A stretch of 64,000 bases of DNA, taken from positions 1 to 64,000 of the forward strand of contig DASPTQ010000076.1 of assembly GCA_035623335.1 (NCBI GenBank), given 5' to 3'. Below the pieces are notes generated by a model. The model was not told the origin of the DNA, searched no databases, and saw only the letters and a list, made by a program, of their open reading frames with translations. A program made the position numbers and the translations under genes. The DNA comes from JAFAGX01 sp035623335. GTDB lineage: Bacteria > Acidobacteriota > Terriglobia > Terriglobales > Acidobacteriaceae. Within the stretch, counting starts at the first letter, position 1. Each line of letters starts with the position of its first letter. Below are positions 17,581-26,639 of this stretch, one piece after another.

Positions 17581-18600
17581 TCACCCGGCAAGCGCCGTCC
17601 GGAACTCACTGGTCCCGCTTTGTAATGTCCGCTGCGCTTCCTCAAGATCCGAATTCACCATCTCCGCAGCCAGATCCTTCCAGCTAATCTGACTCTGCCA
17701 TCCTAGGTCGCGACGAGCCTTGGAAGAGTCTCCTATCAAAAACTGGACATCAGCAGGACGAAAGAGCCCCGGGTCGACTCGGACCCAGTCCTGGTAATCG
17801 AGTCCGACATGGCCAAAGGCAACTTCGCAAAATTCGCGAACCGAGTGGCTGTCTCCGGTCGCGATTACATAGTCATCAGGCTGTGGGCGTTGCAGCATCA
17901 GCCACATGGCATCAACATATTCGCGCGCGTGTCCCCAATCGCGCTTGGCCTCGAGATTTCCCAAACGGAGTTCCTGGGCAAGGCCGAGTTTTATCTTGGC
18001 GACCTGGGAAGATATCCTTCGAGTTACGAACTCAAAGCCGCGACGCGGGGACTCGTGGTTAAAGAGAATCCCTATGCAGACAAACATGTCGTAAGCTTCC
18101 CGGTAATACCGGCAAAGGTGAAACCCGGCGACCTTTGAGACGGCATAGGTTGAACACGGGCGGAAGGGAGTGCTTTCATTCTGCGGGCTGGACTCCACCT
18201 TGCCGAACATTTCACTTGATCCGGCAAAATAAACCTTACAACTGGGAGCCATTTGCTTCAATGCGGCAAGCAGTTCATGGGTACCCTGAACGTTCGTGCG
18301 CATGGTGGAGAATTCGTCGTCGAAGGAATAGCTAACATAACTCTGGCCAGCCAGGTGATAGCACTCTTCGGGTTGCACATCGTGCACCAGCTTAGCAAGA
18401 CTAGCGTAGCTTTCCAGGGACGCGCTGTGGACGTATAGATCCGATAACAAATGGCGAATGCGCCAAAACCTGTGATCCGGATTCTCGGCGGCAACGTGCC
18501 GAACCATCCCGTGAACTTCGTAACCTTTGGATAGCAGAAGCTCGGCAAGATAGGATCCGTCCTGGCCGGTGATGCCCGTAATCAATGCCTTACCTTTCAA
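17581..18600 (-). CDS. GDP-sugar 4,6-dehydratase (GMD/DmhA-like SDR)
   Basis: 339 residues. The NAD(P) loop is ALITGITGQDGSYLAELLL; further motifs are YFAGSSEMFGK, the catalytic Y-x3-K in TYAVSKVAG, and ILFNHESPRRGFEFVTRR, all of the GDP-mannose 4,6-dehydratase group. The stretch after the loop (RHVAAENPDHRFWRIRHLL) differs from classic GMD, which has NTxRIDHLY there. With a heptose pathway next door, a GDP-heptose 4,6-dehydratase giving a 6-deoxyheptose is plausible; GDP-mannose remains possible. The start is TTG, supported by a very strong GGGAGGAGG five nt upstream. Confidence 0.85.
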   Translation of the reverse strand: MKGKALITGITGQDGSYLAELLLSKGYEVHGMVRHVAAENPDHRFWRIRHLLSDLYVHSASLESYASLAKLVHDVQPEECYHLAGQSYVSYSFDDEFSTMRTNVQGTHELLAALKQMAPSCKVYFAGSSEMFGKVESSPQNESTPFRPCSTYAVSKVAGFHLCRYYREAYDMFVCIGILFNHESPRRGFEFVTRRISSQVAKIKLGLAQELRLGNLEAKRDWGHAREYVDAMWLMLQRPQPDDYVIATGDSHSVREFCEVAFGHVGLDYQDWVRVDPGLFRPADVQFLIGDSSKARRDLGWQSQISWKDLAAEMVNSDLEEAQRTLQSGTSEFRTALAG

Positions 18601-18842
18601 TGTATCCTCCTCCCTGAGAGAATCGTCACTGGGCTAAACTCGAGCGAACATTCGACCGACCCACCCTGCCCGAAAAGCAGCTCCTGGTTCGGCAAGAAGC
18701 CTCCATCTTGGACACGGCATCGGAATGGAGTTACGCGAGGATAAGCTTGGCTCATAACCTGAGCCGACCCATCTCTTAGGTGAAATGAGATCAGACCAGC
18801 GCAGAACTTGCATGAGTCTAGGTCTCTTGCTGGACCATCGTT

Positions 18843-19994
18843 TCAGCAAAGCTCATCAACCGCTTTACTCCCGCAATGCTGCCGCTTCCTAACATCCGGT
18901 CCTTCTGACAATTCCCGGTAAACCGCTGCGATTTTCTTCGCATTAACCTCCCAACAGAACCGCTCTGTGAGAGTGGCTTTGGCGACTCTGCCTACGTGCT
19001 GCCCTTCGCTTACTGCGCGATGAACGCATTCGACATAGCCTTTGTCGTCGCCCCAATCGTACAAGTATCCATTCACCCCGTCTTCGACGATGAAGGGAAC
19101 GCCACCTACCCTCGCCGCGATCGTTGGGATGCCGAATGCCGCAGCCTCGAGAATGACAGTGGGTAACCCCTCGTAACGGGAGGCGAGGACCAGAGCAAGC
19201 GCATCTCGATAGGCGGAGCACAATTCTTGAAAATCCACCCTCTGAATGATACAAACCCGGCGTTCCAGCCCCAGCGCGTGGACAAGCTGCGAAACTCGTG
19301 GGAGCGAATCATCATCTTGCCCAATCAACAGCAGGCCAATCCCTTCTAGCGCGGGAAGGTTTTTGACCAAGAAGTCGATGCATTTCGTATTGTGGAATCT
19401 ACCAACGTGAAGGAGATAGGGCCGGGGAACCGCATATCGTTTTTCGCAAGGAACAGCGGCGGCATTCAGCAATTTGACGAGACTAATCGAGTTGGGAATG
19501 ATCCTGGACTTCGCAAGCGACATGCCTCTTTCGGCAGAATCCCGCTGGTCCTGTGGAGTCAAATTAATCACGCAGCAGCACAGCCGAAACGTGAGCCGTG
19601 TAATCGTGCGATCGTATAACCATTTCAGCAGGCGATTCCGAAAGCTCGTGCCAGGGTAAAAACAATGTGGTGTAAAAACCGTAGGAATACCGAACCACCA
19701 AGCAAAAAAAACCCCGCAGCACGAAAACGTGCTGCGTGCCAGATGCGCGTGACACACATCCGTGCTCCCAACTTCGCGTTGCAAGAAATTGTACAAACCC
19801 AGCAGTCCCGATACTTGAACAATGCGAATGTCGTTGGATTGGGGGACCCATCCCGAATCTTTTCGTCGGTCATCCTGACAGACCAAGGTAACCGTATGGC
19901 CGCTTTTCTTTAGTTCCTGGGCGAGATTCAGCATGTGAGTCTCGACCCCCCCCAAATATGAAAATGAATATCGATTGACAAAAACAATGTTCAT
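18843..19994 (-). CDS. GT4-family glycosyltransferase
   Basis: 383 residues from ATG 19994, which avoids overlap with the SDR gene and gives the family opening MNIVFVNRYSFSYLGGVETH. The N-terminal GT4 acceptor domain includes CHAHLARSTFSC. The donor domain has YLLHVGRFHNTKCIDFLV and LASRYEGLPTVILEAAAFGIPTIA with the E-x7-E motif. It probably adds a sugar to the repeat unit. It is 25 nt after the SDR gene. A 242-nt gap follows before the dehydratase gene, in which I see only a short unconvincing frame. Confidence 0.87.
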   Translation of the reverse strand: MNIVFVNRYSFSYLGGVETHMLNLAQELKKSGHTVTLVCQDDRRKDSGWVPQSNDIRIVQVSGLLGLYNFLQREVGSTDVCHAHLARSTFSCCGVFFAWWFGIPTVFTPHCFYPGTSFRNRLLKWLYDRTITRLTFRLCCCVINLTPQDQRDSAERGMSLAKSRIIPNSISLVKLLNAAAVPCEKRYAVPRPYLLHVGRFHNTKCIDFLVKNLPALEGIGLLLIGQDDDSLPRVSQLVHALGLERRVCIIQRVDFQELCSAYRDALALVLASRYEGLPTVILEAAAFGIPTIAARVGGVPFIVEDGVNGYLYDWGDDKGYVECVHRAVSEGQHVGRVAKATLTERFCWEVNAKKIAAVYRELSEGPDVRKRQHCGSKAVDELC

Positions 19995-20019
19995 CGAACC
20001 TGCCCCAAGATTGGGCCGA

Positions 20020-21054
20020 CTAGCGGCGAAATGATGATTTGGTTTCCCAAAGATCCGGTTGACTCTCCACCAATCGGAAGTGAGAGATGCTTGAAGACGG
20101 TGTGGCAGCATGCTCAAAGGAACGAGCTCCTGCCAAGTGGCCGAGAATGGAAGTCAGAGCCTTGTCCAAAGAGTAGGTTGGCTTCCAAGGGAAGCGTGAA
20201 AGCGTCTTTGTCATATCCGCCAATTGACTGGGGCGGTCGACCTGGCGCACGCGGCCAGGATCTACACAGACCTCAATAGACTTACCCATGATCTTCGCTA
20301 TCCTTTCAACCAGTTCACGGACACTGTACTCAACACCCGTTCCGATATTAAAGTACTCGGTCGGAAGAAACCCATCCGCCTCTACCATTGCGGACAGGCA
20401 GGCGGCGGTATCTTCCACATAAATGTAATCCCGTCGGGACGACAGGTTGCCGAGTTTAATCCTTGCCGGATCGGCCTTGGAGTCGAGTTGGCGCAACACC
20501 TCAGGTATAAGATGACCGTTGGGATCATTCTCGCCAATAGTGTTGAAAATCCGTGCTACCACACCCATCGCCCCCGTCTTGGCCGCCCACAGCTCTAATT
20601 GGGTCTCGTTCGTCACTTTCGACAGCGAATAAATGTCTGTGGGCTTAATGGGTGTTCGATCTTCGCTGAGAGGACCCTCATTCCATCCGTAAACGGCGCC
20701 GCTGGAAGCCAGAATGACCTTACGACAACCAACAGCCGCTGCCGCGTCGAGGATTGCCTGGAAACCAACGATATTTACATTCAGTGCAGCCGTGGGATGC
20801 CGTTCACAGGTGGGGATGTGATGAATCGCGGCAAGATGCACCAACACCGATGGTCTGAACTCTTGGAAAATCGACACCAGTGAGATTTGATCGCAAACAT
20901 CCTGCTCAACGAACGTAAGTCGTGAATGGCATTCCGGACGCAGGCCACCCTGGGCCAAGCTGTCGACTACCAGACATTCTCGTTCTGAAGCGAGCAGGCG
21001 CCGGACGAGACGCGACCCAATGAACCCACACCCTCCGGTAACAACGACACGCAT
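20020..21054 (-). CDS. NAD-dependent epimerase/dehydratase (extended SDR)
   Basis: 344 residues from ATG 21054 with AAGGAGA about 10 nt upstream. The cofactor loop is VVVTGGCGFIGSRLVRRLL; other motifs are VLVHLAAIHHIP, ILASSGAVYGW, the catalytic IYSLSKVTNE and the C-terminal YFNIGTGVEYSV. These mark it as an NDP-sugar epimerase, dehydratase or reductase. It could be the 4-reductase or epimerase acting after the GDP-sugar 4,6-dehydratase three genes along, but the sequence alone does not say. The last ~40 residues are Ser-rich and not conserved. Confidence 0.82.
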   Translation of the reverse strand: MRVVVTGGCGFIGSRLVRRLLASERECLVVDSLAQGGLRPECHSRLTFVEQDVCDQISLVSIFQEFRPSVLVHLAAIHHIPTCERHPTAALNVNIVGFQAILDAAAAVGCRKVILASSGAVYGWNEGPLSEDRTPIKPTDIYSLSKVTNETQLELWAAKTGAMGVVARIFNTIGENDPNGHLIPEVLRQLDSKADPARIKLGNLSSRRDYIYVEDTAACLSAMVEADGFLPTEYFNIGTGVEYSVRELVERIAKIMGKSIEVCVDPGRVRQVDRPSQLADMTKTLSRFPWKPTYSLDKALTSILGHLAGARSFEHAATPSSSISHFRLVESQPDLWETKSSFRR

Positions 21055-21222
21055 CGTTAGACGTTCTCCTTGGAAAGGCCGTAACCCGCTAACCGCTCGA
21101 ATGCCAGGCTGCTGTCCCCTTTCGCTGTCTGTTCCCTGGCAGAAAGGAGGCCGCAACAAAAGGTCATCACAATCTCAATGTCGAAGCGCGTGGGTTGTGT
21201 ATTCAAGGCAAGAAACCGGTTC

Positions 21223-22458
21223 CTAAGCCGAAACTGATCGGTGCAACTCAATGTTGGACCCCTTGCCAGATCGGGTAAAAGTCTTGCAAGCGGCAGCATA
21301 AACATCGGAAAGCTGCTTTACACAGTTTGCCCAATCATGGTGTGCTTCGACGTACTCCCTGCCGGCGCAGATCAGGGCATTCCTCGCCTGATCGTCTCGC
21401 AACAGCAGTTCCACAGAAGCAACGAACTCCTCGCGCGTGTCAGCCACCAGAAGGTGTTTCCCCGGCTCCACTCCTAGCCCAGGACAGCAAATCCTCGTGG
21501 CCACGACAGGTACACCCATCGCCATCGCCTCAAGAATCTTAAATTGGATCCCGGCACGGACTCGCAGTGGGGAGAGAGCCACCCAGGCGCCTCCCAGATA
21601 GGGACGGACATCCGGCACCGAACCGATAACACGGATGTGGTCTCTTCCATCCAATTGCTCCACGCCTCGCGGAGGTCGGCTCCCGACAATCTGCAGTTGT
21701 AGATCGGGCCTACGCGCCAAGAGGTCTGGCCATATCGACTGCGCAAAGTACAAGGCAGCGTCTGCGTTAGCAAAATAATCTAGCTTCGCACAAAAAACGA
21801 TCAGGTTTCGTTGGGGTTCGAACTGCCGAAAAGCAAAATAGTCCAGATCAACTCCGTTCGGGATCACACCCATCTTTTTCTTGACATCCTCCGAACCCGG
21901 ATACGACTGCTTGTCGACAGCTGAGGAGATGGTCAGGCGATCGAAGCTCGCAATCGCGTTCGCCTCTCCCCAAAACATCTTCTTTTGTTCTGTCCAAAAG
22001 AAAAGTTTCAAGAAAGGATTCCGCACCACTTGTTTTCTTCTCGCCTCAAACATGGATACACAATCGACAGCATCGAATACGGTTGGAATCTTGCCGATGA
22101 CATCCTGCACCATGGGCAAGGACTTTAGGTGCTCGGCGTGAACGAGGTCGACTTCGTGACCATTGACCTTCTCCTTCACACGCTGACGCAGGTACGGCGA
22201 ATAGAAGTACGCATATCGCAAAGCTTGGCTGGAGAACAGTGCGACCAGACAATTCCAAAACGACCTCCAACGCGGTAGTTCGACCACCTCTAAGCTTTGA
22301 CAGCAGTGTCGCAGCTCGGCGAGGAAGCGATAGTCGGATTCGTCAGTCGCCAAGCAAAGTACCGAGACATCGTGATTGCGGGAAAGCCTGCGAATGAAGT
22401 TGAACGGTCGCGACCGGATTCGGGATGGGATGTTGGGGACAACGTAAAGGATTCTCAC
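21223..22458 (-). CDS. GT4-family glycosyltransferase (Stp1/exosortase-locus type)
   Basis: 411 residues. It opens MRILYVVPNIPSRIRSRPFN, as in sugar transferases described from PEP-CTERM/exopolysaccharide loci. It continues with DLVHAEHLKSLPMV, VIPNGVDLDYF and LIVFCAKLDYFANADAALYF. The donor-site region is GIQFKILEAMAMGVPVVAT, with E in the expected place. GTG start with GAGGAAC upstream. No exosortase gene is in the window, so the association is by family likeness only. Neighbours on both sides are sugar-nucleotide enzymes of the same operon. Confidence 0.83.
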   Translation of the reverse strand: MRILYVVPNIPSRIRSRPFNFIRRLSRNHDVSVLCLATDESDYRFLAELRHCCQSLEVVELPRWRSFWNCLVALFSSQALRYAYFYSPYLRQRVKEKVNGHEVDLVHAEHLKSLPMVQDVIGKIPTVFDAVDCVSMFEARRKQVVRNPFLKLFFWTEQKKMFWGEANAIASFDRLTISSAVDKQSYPGSEDVKKKMGVIPNGVDLDYFAFRQFEPQRNLIVFCAKLDYFANADAALYFAQSIWPDLLARRPDLQLQIVGSRPPRGVEQLDGRDHIRVIGSVPDVRPYLGGAWVALSPLRVRAGIQFKILEAMAMGVPVVATRICCPGLGVEPGKHLLVADTREEFVASVELLLRDDQARNALICAGREYVEAHHDWANCVKQLSDVYAAACKTFTRSGKGSNIELHRSVSA

Positions 22459-22483
22459 TCTGCAATGTTCCTCAGGGAGAGCA

Positions 22484-23500
22484 TCACAATTGTGATCCCC
22501 GCACTGCTTCGAGGCCAGGCAACGGCGTTCGACTCGAGTGAGCCGTCATCCAAGTCCAAGCGCTTTCGATAATCTCTTGCAGAGAAGAGTGTCTTGGTTT
22601 CCAATCCAGATTCTTCTTGATTCTATTTGGGCTCGCACACAGCGCTGGGGGATCACCCCGTCGCCGGGGACCAACTTTCAGGGGCAGCTTTATTTTGGTA
22701 ACCGCTTCGACAGCACGGCACACCTCTTTGATCGAGTGGGCCTTCCCGGTGCCGACATTGTAGATGTCCAAACACGGCCCGCCCAGCGCATCCAACGCCC
22801 GGACATGGGCTTGGGCGATATCGACTACGTGAATGAAATCTCGCAAACAAGTGCCATCCGGAGTTGGATAATCGTCCCCGTAGATCTCGAAGACGGAGCG
22901 TTCTCCCGCCGCGGTTTGCAAAAGTAATGGAATCAGGTGTGTCTCAGGCTTGTGGTCTTCCCCACAGTCCCCGACCGCGCCGCAGGCATTAAAATATCGA
23001 AAAATAATCACGCTCCAGCCGTATGCTTTCGCATACCACTGGAGGACATTCTCCAGCATGAGCTTGCTCTCCCCGTAAGCATTCACCGGACTCTTGGGAT
23101 GCTCCTCTAGTATTGGCATCACCGATGGGGATCCATAAACTGCCGCGGAAGAGGAAAAAACAAACTTACGCAACCCGGCAGCTCGCAAGGCTTCCAGCAT
23201 GACGATCCCAGAGGCAACGTTCGACTCAAAAAACGTACCGGGATTGACAATGGACTCAGGTATGAGGGCCTTCGCTGCGAAATGAAACACCGCTTCAAAC
23301 TCGTACGTTCGAAGCAGCTCGGATAGGGCGACGCGGTCCCCCAGGTCCAACTGAAAAAATGTAATATCTCGCGGCAATGCCGCTCGATGCCCTGTAGATA
23401 GATTGTCGATCACGACCACCGAGTGGCCCTGATCAAGCAGCTGGCGACAGCACACCGAACCGACATAACCAGCACCACCCGTCACGAGAACATTTGCCAT
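22484..23500 (-). CDS. galE: UDP-glucose 4-epimerase
   Basis: 338 residues from ATG 23500, which gives the family's MANVLVTGGAGYVGSVCC start and avoids overlapping the next gene. Diagnostic GalE motifs: VVVIDNLSTGHRAALP, VFHFAAKALIPESI, FSSSAAVYGSPSVMPILE, NAYGESKLMLE (catalytic Y-x3-K), FRYFNACGAVGDCGEDH and the late DPPALCAS. It interconverts UDP-glucose and UDP-galactose (or the GlcNAc forms), supplying a donor for the glycosyltransferases around it. It is 4 nt from the sugar-transferase gene and 25 nt from the GT4 gene. Confidence 0.92.
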   Translation of the reverse strand: MANVLVTGGAGYVGSVCCRQLLDQGHSVVVIDNLSTGHRAALPRDITFFQLDLGDRVALSELLRTYEFEAVFHFAAKALIPESIVNPGTFFESNVASGIVMLEALRAAGLRKFVFSSSAAVYGSPSVMPILEEHPKSPVNAYGESKLMLENVLQWYAKAYGWSVIIFRYFNACGAVGDCGEDHKPETHLIPLLLQTAAGERSVFEIYGDDYPTPDGTCLRDFIHVVDIAQAHVRALDALGGPCLDIYNVGTGKAHSIKEVCRAVEAVTKIKLPLKVGPRRRGDPPALCASPNRIKKNLDWKPRHSSLQEIIESAWTWMTAHSSRTPLPGLEAVRGSQL

Positions 23501-23504
23501 GAAT

Positions 23505-24173
23505 TCAGTATGCCCCCTCACCTTTGATGACCTTTAATGGTGTCTTGCAGAGAATGTATAGATCCAACAGGACATTCCAACTGCGAATATAGTCCACGTC
23601 CATTCTTATCCGCTCTTCGTAGGAGACTTTCTGTCGACCATTGACTTGCCAGTATCCTGTCATTCCGGGCTTCACTTTCAACATAACTTCCCTGAAAATC
23701 CCATATTTTCCCAATTCTGCGGCGGTGACCATCCTGGGCCCCACCAGACTCATTTCACCTCTTAGAACGTTGATCAGCTGCGGAAGCTCGTCAATACTAT
23801 ACTTCCTCAAGAAGGCGCCCAATTTCGTAACCCGAGGGTCATTCGCCAGCTTGAAATTCTGTTCGAAGACCACTTTGAGGTGAGGATCTGCAGCCAGCAC
23901 CTGATCGGCATCCATTCGCATGGTTCGAAACTTGTAAGCGTGGAACTCGCCTCTCGGCCCCACCACGCGGCGTTTGTAGATCGCCGTGCCATCATCCTGC
24001 CAATGGACCAGCAAAGCTATCAGACAGAACAGGGGCGAAAGGAGCAAAAGCAGTAGCGCAGCCACGAACAAATCAAACCCGCGCTTGACCTCACCTTGAA
24101 TTCGTTTCGCCGAATAGTGATCGATCACAGAACCGATATCCACCTGTTCAGCCGGTAAACAGTCCAAACCCAT
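23505..24173 (-). CDS. Short bacterial sugar transferase (WcaJ/PglC-type initiating transferase)
   Basis: About 222 residues. One N-terminal membrane hairpin (FDLFVAALLLLLLSPLFCLI) is followed by the whole PF02397 core: YKRRVVGPRGEFHAYKFRTM, the Glu-containing YSIDELPQLINVLRGEMSL, VGPRMV, KPGMTGYWQVNGR and RMDVDYIRSWN. It transfers a sugar phosphate to undecaprenyl phosphate. Unlike the longer relative at 15457-16890 it keeps all standard catalytic motifs. A TTG two codons upstream (24179) is an alternative start. The gene sits directly between the polymerase-like gene and galE. Confidence 0.9.
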   Translation of the reverse strand: MGLDCLPAEQVDIGSVIDHYSAKRIQGEVKRGFDLFVAALLLLLLSPLFCLIALLVHWQDDGTAIYKRRVVGPRGEFHAYKFRTMRMDADQVLAADPHLKVVFEQNFKLANDPRVTKLGAFLRKYSIDELPQLINVLRGEMSLVGPRMVTAAELGKYGIFREVMLKVKPGMTGYWQVNGRQKVSYEERIRMDVDYIRSWNVLLDLYILCKTPLKVIKGEGAY

Positions 24174-24181
24174 ATCCAATT

Positions 24182-25588
24182 CTAGGCAAACCGCAACTGT
24201 CGAGCTCGGCGCTTTACTGGAATTGTCTTAGGAGCCAAGCTGTTTTTTGGCAAAAGATAGCTGCTCAGGCATAAGCCCACGACGTACCAGAGAGACATGA
24301 AGGTCGGCAGGGAGAAGGGGTAATACGAAAAATGCATGACGATGAGCATAGCGATTGCGATTCCTTGCCCGAAAAGGGCAAGGACACAGGGTCGGGTACC
24401 GCTTTTTCCTAGTTGCTGATAGATCGAAAAGCAAAACCAGAGGAAGCTTAGATACGCTACCGCCCCGAAATGTTCAAGCACGTACGCGTAACCATTTTCT
24501 GGAATGGTTTGTACCTCTCCGTTCATTCCTTTCCCTAGAATATTCCCAGCGTCGGTAAACCCACGAGTGTAAAACCAGAGGAGTCCCTCGGCGTGTTCGC
24601 TGTCTGCGTTGTCGTTGGCAGGTGAGAGATTTTCAATCGTGGTCGTAGCGAACTCAGCCACTGGAGGAAACACCAGGCAAAAGGCAACGACCAAGCCCGC
24701 TGAAAAAACAAATAGGCGATACCACCCCCGTCGGATCAAAACGTAGCTGCCGACAATGGCACAAAAGATCCAGGCAGATCTCGTCAGACTGAAGAATAGG
24801 GCAGCTGTCACGACCGTTAAGGCAAGACAGGAAACGAAGCTTTTCGGAAAATGGAAGGAGAGCAGAAGCACCGGAACTGCCATCGAGAAGCTCAGGGCTA
24901 GCGCCTCTCCGAAAGTACCGACTGCACGGTAAGCCTCCATAAAAGCAAACAGTTCCCTTCCGTGCATGGTTGCCGAATAAGAAATTCCTTTGTCAAAATC
25001 CAGCGCCTCTTCTGACTCGCTGCCCTTAACGTCGGCTTGCAGCACTGCAACGTTTGCGTTCTCGACCCAGAAGTCCCGTGGAGCAAATATTAGAATAGCA
25101 ATGGCGACCACGGCGAGGGCCGACAAAATATAGATGATATCTCGAAGAAATCGTGCTCCAAATTCCGGCTTTAGGGCTGCCAACACGATCACGACCACGA
25201 GAATTTCCAAGGGAAACACCATGGTCTTGATTTTGTACAACCCTTCAGTCATGTTTTCGCCCAGTAAGAGCACACCGACCGAGAAGCGAAGGAGGCAGTA
25301 AACGGTAAAGACAAGCAATGGTTTCAAAGGGCTTGGCCAAGGAGGACGAAACCGCTTATACAGAATCGCAACCGACCACAGGAAAAGTTCGAGCAGGAGG
25401 AAGTCCTTGATTAACAGCAAAGCGCGCGCCGCGTCTTTTCCGATATAGCCATGTGTGAACAAGAGAGGAACGACCAGATTTTGTGTATAGGCGGCGAGGA
25501 AAAGGATATACAAAGAGCGTTCCTTGAGCCTCCAAATCACAATCGCACTTGCAAAAAGCACGGCCAATAAGGCACCGAACAATATCAT
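24182..25588 (-). CDS. O-antigen ligase/polymerase family membrane protein (Wzy/WaaL-like)
   Basis: 468 residues with about 11-12 hydrophobic segments and a large outward loop after the middle (roughly residues 300-370: FPPVAEFATTTIENLSPANDN, then GLLWFYTRGFTDAGNILGKG). This layout matches PF04932 proteins. In a Wzx/Wzy-dependent locus such a protein would polymerise repeat units in the periplasm; ligation to a lipid core is the alternative. It is the only polymerase candidate in the locus. The ATG start is followed at once by a transmembrane segment. Confidence 0.78.
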   Translation of the reverse strand: MILFGALLAVLFASAIVIWRLKERSLYILFLAAYTQNLVVPLLFTHGYIGKDAARALLLIKDFLLLELFLWSVAILYKRFRPPWPSPLKPLLVFTVYCLLRFSVGVLLLGENMTEGLYKIKTMVFPLEILVVVIVLAALKPEFGARFLRDIIYILSALAVVAIAILIFAPRDFWVENANVAVLQADVKGSESEEALDFDKGISYSATMHGRELFAFMEAYRAVGTFGEALALSFSMAVPVLLLSFHFPKSFVSCLALTVVTAALFFSLTRSAWIFCAIVGSYVLIRRGWYRLFVFSAGLVVAFCLVFPPVAEFATTTIENLSPANDNADSEHAEGLLWFYTRGFTDAGNILGKGMNGEVQTIPENGYAYVLEHFGAVAYLSFLWFCFSIYQQLGKSGTRPCVLALFGQGIAIAMLIVMHFSYYPFSLPTFMSLWYVVGLCLSSYLLPKNSLAPKTIPVKRRARQLRFA

Positions 25589-25835
25589 CGACCGCCCCTC
25601 GCTCGCTTGCCCCGGCCTTCCAGTGTGAGACCAGTAAGGTATTGTGGTTCTAATGCTTTACTAAGCATGACAGGGTTCTTCGCAGGAACAGGTTGCTGAT
25701 GGAACAATGCGTGTGCCCGGTTGTTGAGAAGCGACTGTCTTCGCATCGCTCTGCCATCTACGATCTTGCGCTTGCAATAACTTGACAGAGAATTTGACCC
25801 GCCCTGATTGCGATTGCCCGATCCCTACAGTTTGG

Positions 25836-26543
25836 TTATCGGAAAACGATCAAAGATTTCGGTAGCCCCAGAAATCGTTCCGTTCTCATTTTGCAGCCAG
25901 GGAACAGTTGGCCTAACTCTTTTCTAGTTAGGAGGCGCACCGATCCCACCAATGCAGCACAATTCTTACGATCCGGCCTCGCGATCCAGCCATTCAGAGT
26001 AAGATACCGGTAAACCGTATAGCCAAACCATCGGCGGGGCAACCAATGAACAAAAAGAGCTAGGAAATGTGGTTCCACAGGAAACCACTTGTTCGGCGTC
26101 TGACAATAGATGTGCCGTCCAAGACGCAACATCTCCCTGGCAAAGCGCTGTTGGTCTTCGAAACCGCCTACGTGTTCGATCGCTGAATTCGAGAAGGCCA
26201 AGTCAAAGGCGGCTTCCGGCAGCCCCGTATCTCTTCCATCTCCCTGTACATAACTGAACTTAGGTGGCAGATTGGTTGGAGCATCGCCCACATTGAGCAG
26301 CGTAATACGTTCTCCCAAGCTGAGCTCTTTCCACATCTCTTCCGTCCCGCCGAGATCGATTACAGTTCGGCAGTCGTGAAACTCAGTCGTTAACCAACGG
26401 TGACGCTTCCGACGGAAATAGGTTGCCAGGACATCGTAAAAGTTGTTGACTGCGCGATTGTACACGGCCTGAACATATTCCATTCGAAATAGCCTAATAG
26501 GCGCAGGTTCCAGAGAGAGTTTGTGTTCCGCCAATCCGGCCAT
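25836..26543 (-). CDS. Class I SAM-dependent methyltransferase
   Basis: About 235 residues from ATG 26543 (a TTG lies 12 nt upstream; Met at 26483 is also possible). SAM motif I is VIDLGGTEEMWKEL, a variant without GxG, followed by ITLLNVG, YVQGDGRDTGLPEAAFDLAFSNSAIEHVG (motifs II-III, here split) and HIYCQTPNKWFPVEPHFLALF. This is the Methyltransf_11-like group often seen in glycan loci. It probably methylates a sugar or a lipid-linked intermediate. 247 nt separate it from the polymerase gene. Confidence 0.77.
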   Translation of the reverse strand: MAGLAEHKLSLEPAPIRLFRMEYVQAVYNRAVNNFYDVLATYFRRKRHRWLTTEFHDCRTVIDLGGTEEMWKELSLGERITLLNVGDAPTNLPPKFSYVQGDGRDTGLPEAAFDLAFSNSAIEHVGGFEDQQRFAREMLRLGRHIYCQTPNKWFPVEPHFLALFVHWLPRRWFGYTVYRYLTLNGWIARPDRKNCAALVGSVRLLTRKELGQLFPGCKMRTERFLGLPKSLIVFR

Positions 26544-26639
26544 TGCGCCGACCAACTGTCCGGATGAGGTTTCCTACAACACGCTAAGACTTCTTCAGTG
26601 TGCGCTTATGTTGTCCGCGATCCTTCCTGCTCGTCCGGC

